NCBI GenBank assembly: GCA_022539475.1
Contig: VCMS01000334.1
Location: forward strand, 12,829 to 71,672
DNA length: 58,844 nt
Direction: 5' to 3'
DNA from: Gracilaria domingensis
Lineage: Eukaryota; Rhodophyta; Florideophyceae; Gracilariales; Gracilariaceae
Positions 57,684 to 58,844 of the stretch are shown here, piece after piece; the first letter of the stretch is position 1; each line of letters begins with the position of its first letter. The notes under the pieces were generated by a model. The model was given only the letters and a program-made list of their open reading frames with translations. It was not told the origin of the DNA and searched no databases. The translations under genes and the position numbers were made by a program.

Positions 57684-58844
57684 ACCGTGTCGCGCTGGCC
57701 CACCACCCTACGTTCACGTTAACACCCAACTGGGTGAAGCTACAGGGGACGAACAGGTCGTATCTTCGCGCCCTGCGACTCTCCGCCCTGATCGCGGCTT
57801 ATCGGATCTACCGAAGTCAGAATCACCCACGCGGGTAGCACAACCCGTTGCGGGAGACGAAGAGGAAACTCAACTAGAGTTGACCCCCACCGGACGTCGT
57901 GGCTCCCGTGCCACGCCTAAGGAGGGGGAGGAAAGTACGGAACCCGTTACACCGGCGTCGCACGGTCACACTGTGTCGCAAGGTACCGCCACCAATCTCG
58001 CGGTCTCTACCGATAGCGTTGTGGTGCGCCGAGGCGCTGTACCTCGTGGTGATACTCCGTCGAGTTCGTTGAGCAATGCGCTGGAAACGACACGACCCAC
58101 CAGGGGGTACACACCGCTGTGGATAACGTAACCCGTCGGGAACACCACAACTGAGTGAGGTCACCACCGCAGAGCGGAGAAGACAGTATCTGTAGACCCG
58201 GGCTTCCGGAGAACGCAGAGCCGCAAGCGGTAGATCAGCTCAATGTTACCGACCGGTGTTAACCACGCCGTGGTTGAGGAAACGAGAAGTCGTACTTACC
58301 CGCGTATTATTTGGGAAAACAACCTTGGAAAGGTGAAGTACGAAAGTACGAGTTTGGAAACCGTCGATGGTGCACCCACGCCGCGTGGCAGAGGACTCAT
58401 GACACACCCAAGTGGAGAGTAACACGTTGTGTGACGTGGTGACGTATGGAAAGCACCGCCGACGCGGGAACTGCTGACAGTAAGTCGCGTGCGCGAGCAC
58501 CACACGTGCATGGTGCACGATGTACGGTCGCCAACCGTAGCAACGGAACACCCTGTTTAAGGGTAACTCGTTGTTCACACGTGCCACCGCCTGGCCACCA
58601 ACGGCCCGAATATGCACCGTGTTGGTCAATACGGCTGCCATGGCGCACGAGCGAAACCCTGCCCGTTCCTCCGTCTGCAACGGACGCATCCTTCTGGATA
58701 GCAAGAGGGAGCTCAGAATCCGAAGCTACCGTTTGGACGGTTGGAAGCTCAACAAAACGAGCCGAAGCTCGTCAGACTAAGAAGAGGAGTACTTCAGAAG
58801 AACCTTTCAGGTTGAAGATTTGGGACCTCTGGCGTAAGTTGTAA
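57674..58844 (+). pseudogene. frame-broken pol tail of element B
   Basis: After the third break, reading continues in another frame (SLDRVALAHHPTFTLTPNW). It shifts again near 57740 into a polar Thr/Ser/Pro/Glu-rich linker that stops at 58131. A last frame ending in LKIWDLWRKL plus stop closes exactly at 58844. This matches the long low-complexity linker before the chromodomain in element C, but no chromodomain is seen here. Short palindromes recur (57844-57854, 58221-58230, 58261-58275, 58376-58388). Confidence 0.5.

Larger units (their letters stand above)
50761..58844 (+). mobile_element. Ty3/gypsy retrotransposon B, running off the window
   Basis: A hairpin-rich LTR/leader (about 50761-51740), gag, and pol in -1 relation, with frame breaks in the integrase and the tail. 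The 3' LTR is outside the window. Boundaries are inferred. Confidence 0.65.

Overview
The window looks like a stretch of a nuclear genome from a photosynthetic eukaryote, most likely a red alga with a Chondrus-like layout (inference). Supporting points are mostly intronless housekeeping genes packed tightly head-to-head and tail-to-tail, a plastid-type redox-loop fructose-1,6-bisphosphatase, NPL4, STRAP and SAM50 homologues, one cytosolic tRNA gene, rare short introns with GTAAGT donors and CTAAC or TACTAAC branch sites, and a large load of Ty3/gypsy and LINE debris. No database search was possible.

Layout. 1-14000 is accessory and repeat-rich. It holds an epimerase fragment, three tandem long hairpins, a purine-biased coiled-coil ORF, the 3' part of a chromodomain Ty3/gypsy element (element C) with a 629-codon antisense ORF before a putative LTR, an 81-bp tandem repeat and LINE remnants. 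14000-19600 has a secreted spondin-domain protein, more LINE remnants (all on the minus strand) and the STRAP gene. 19900-31900 is a dense gene island: NPL4, a spliced KIX-repeat protein, an unknown basic protein, a PGAP4-like Golgi glycosyltransferase, tRNA-Ala(AGC), SAM50, a small inverted-repeat DNA element, plastid FBPase and an AAAP transporter. 31900-41500 has relics, an ABCG transporter, an AA15-like lytic polysaccharide monooxygenase, mitochondrial protease IMP1 and an unknown protein. 42850-58844 holds two adjacent plus-strand Ty3/gypsy elements. Element A has full-length gag-pro and pol plus an extra spliced zinc-finger ORF. Element B has gag and pol, with a broken integrase.

How the parts fit. 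The island genes serve unrelated cellular roles and share only divergent or convergent intergenic spacers. The three retroelements are the most coherent system. Each solves the Gag-to-Pol problem differently: a C9 tract at the A junction, and a slippery AAAAAC with a downstream stem at the B junction. Non-coding and LTR-like parts of A, B and C carry unusually many short hairpins. In B and C many of these have a 4-6 bp stem and a 3-nt loop, and in A and C hairpins sit right beside the TATA box.

Limits. LTR ends, target-site duplications and transcript boundaries could not be proven, and splice sites and start codons are read by eye.
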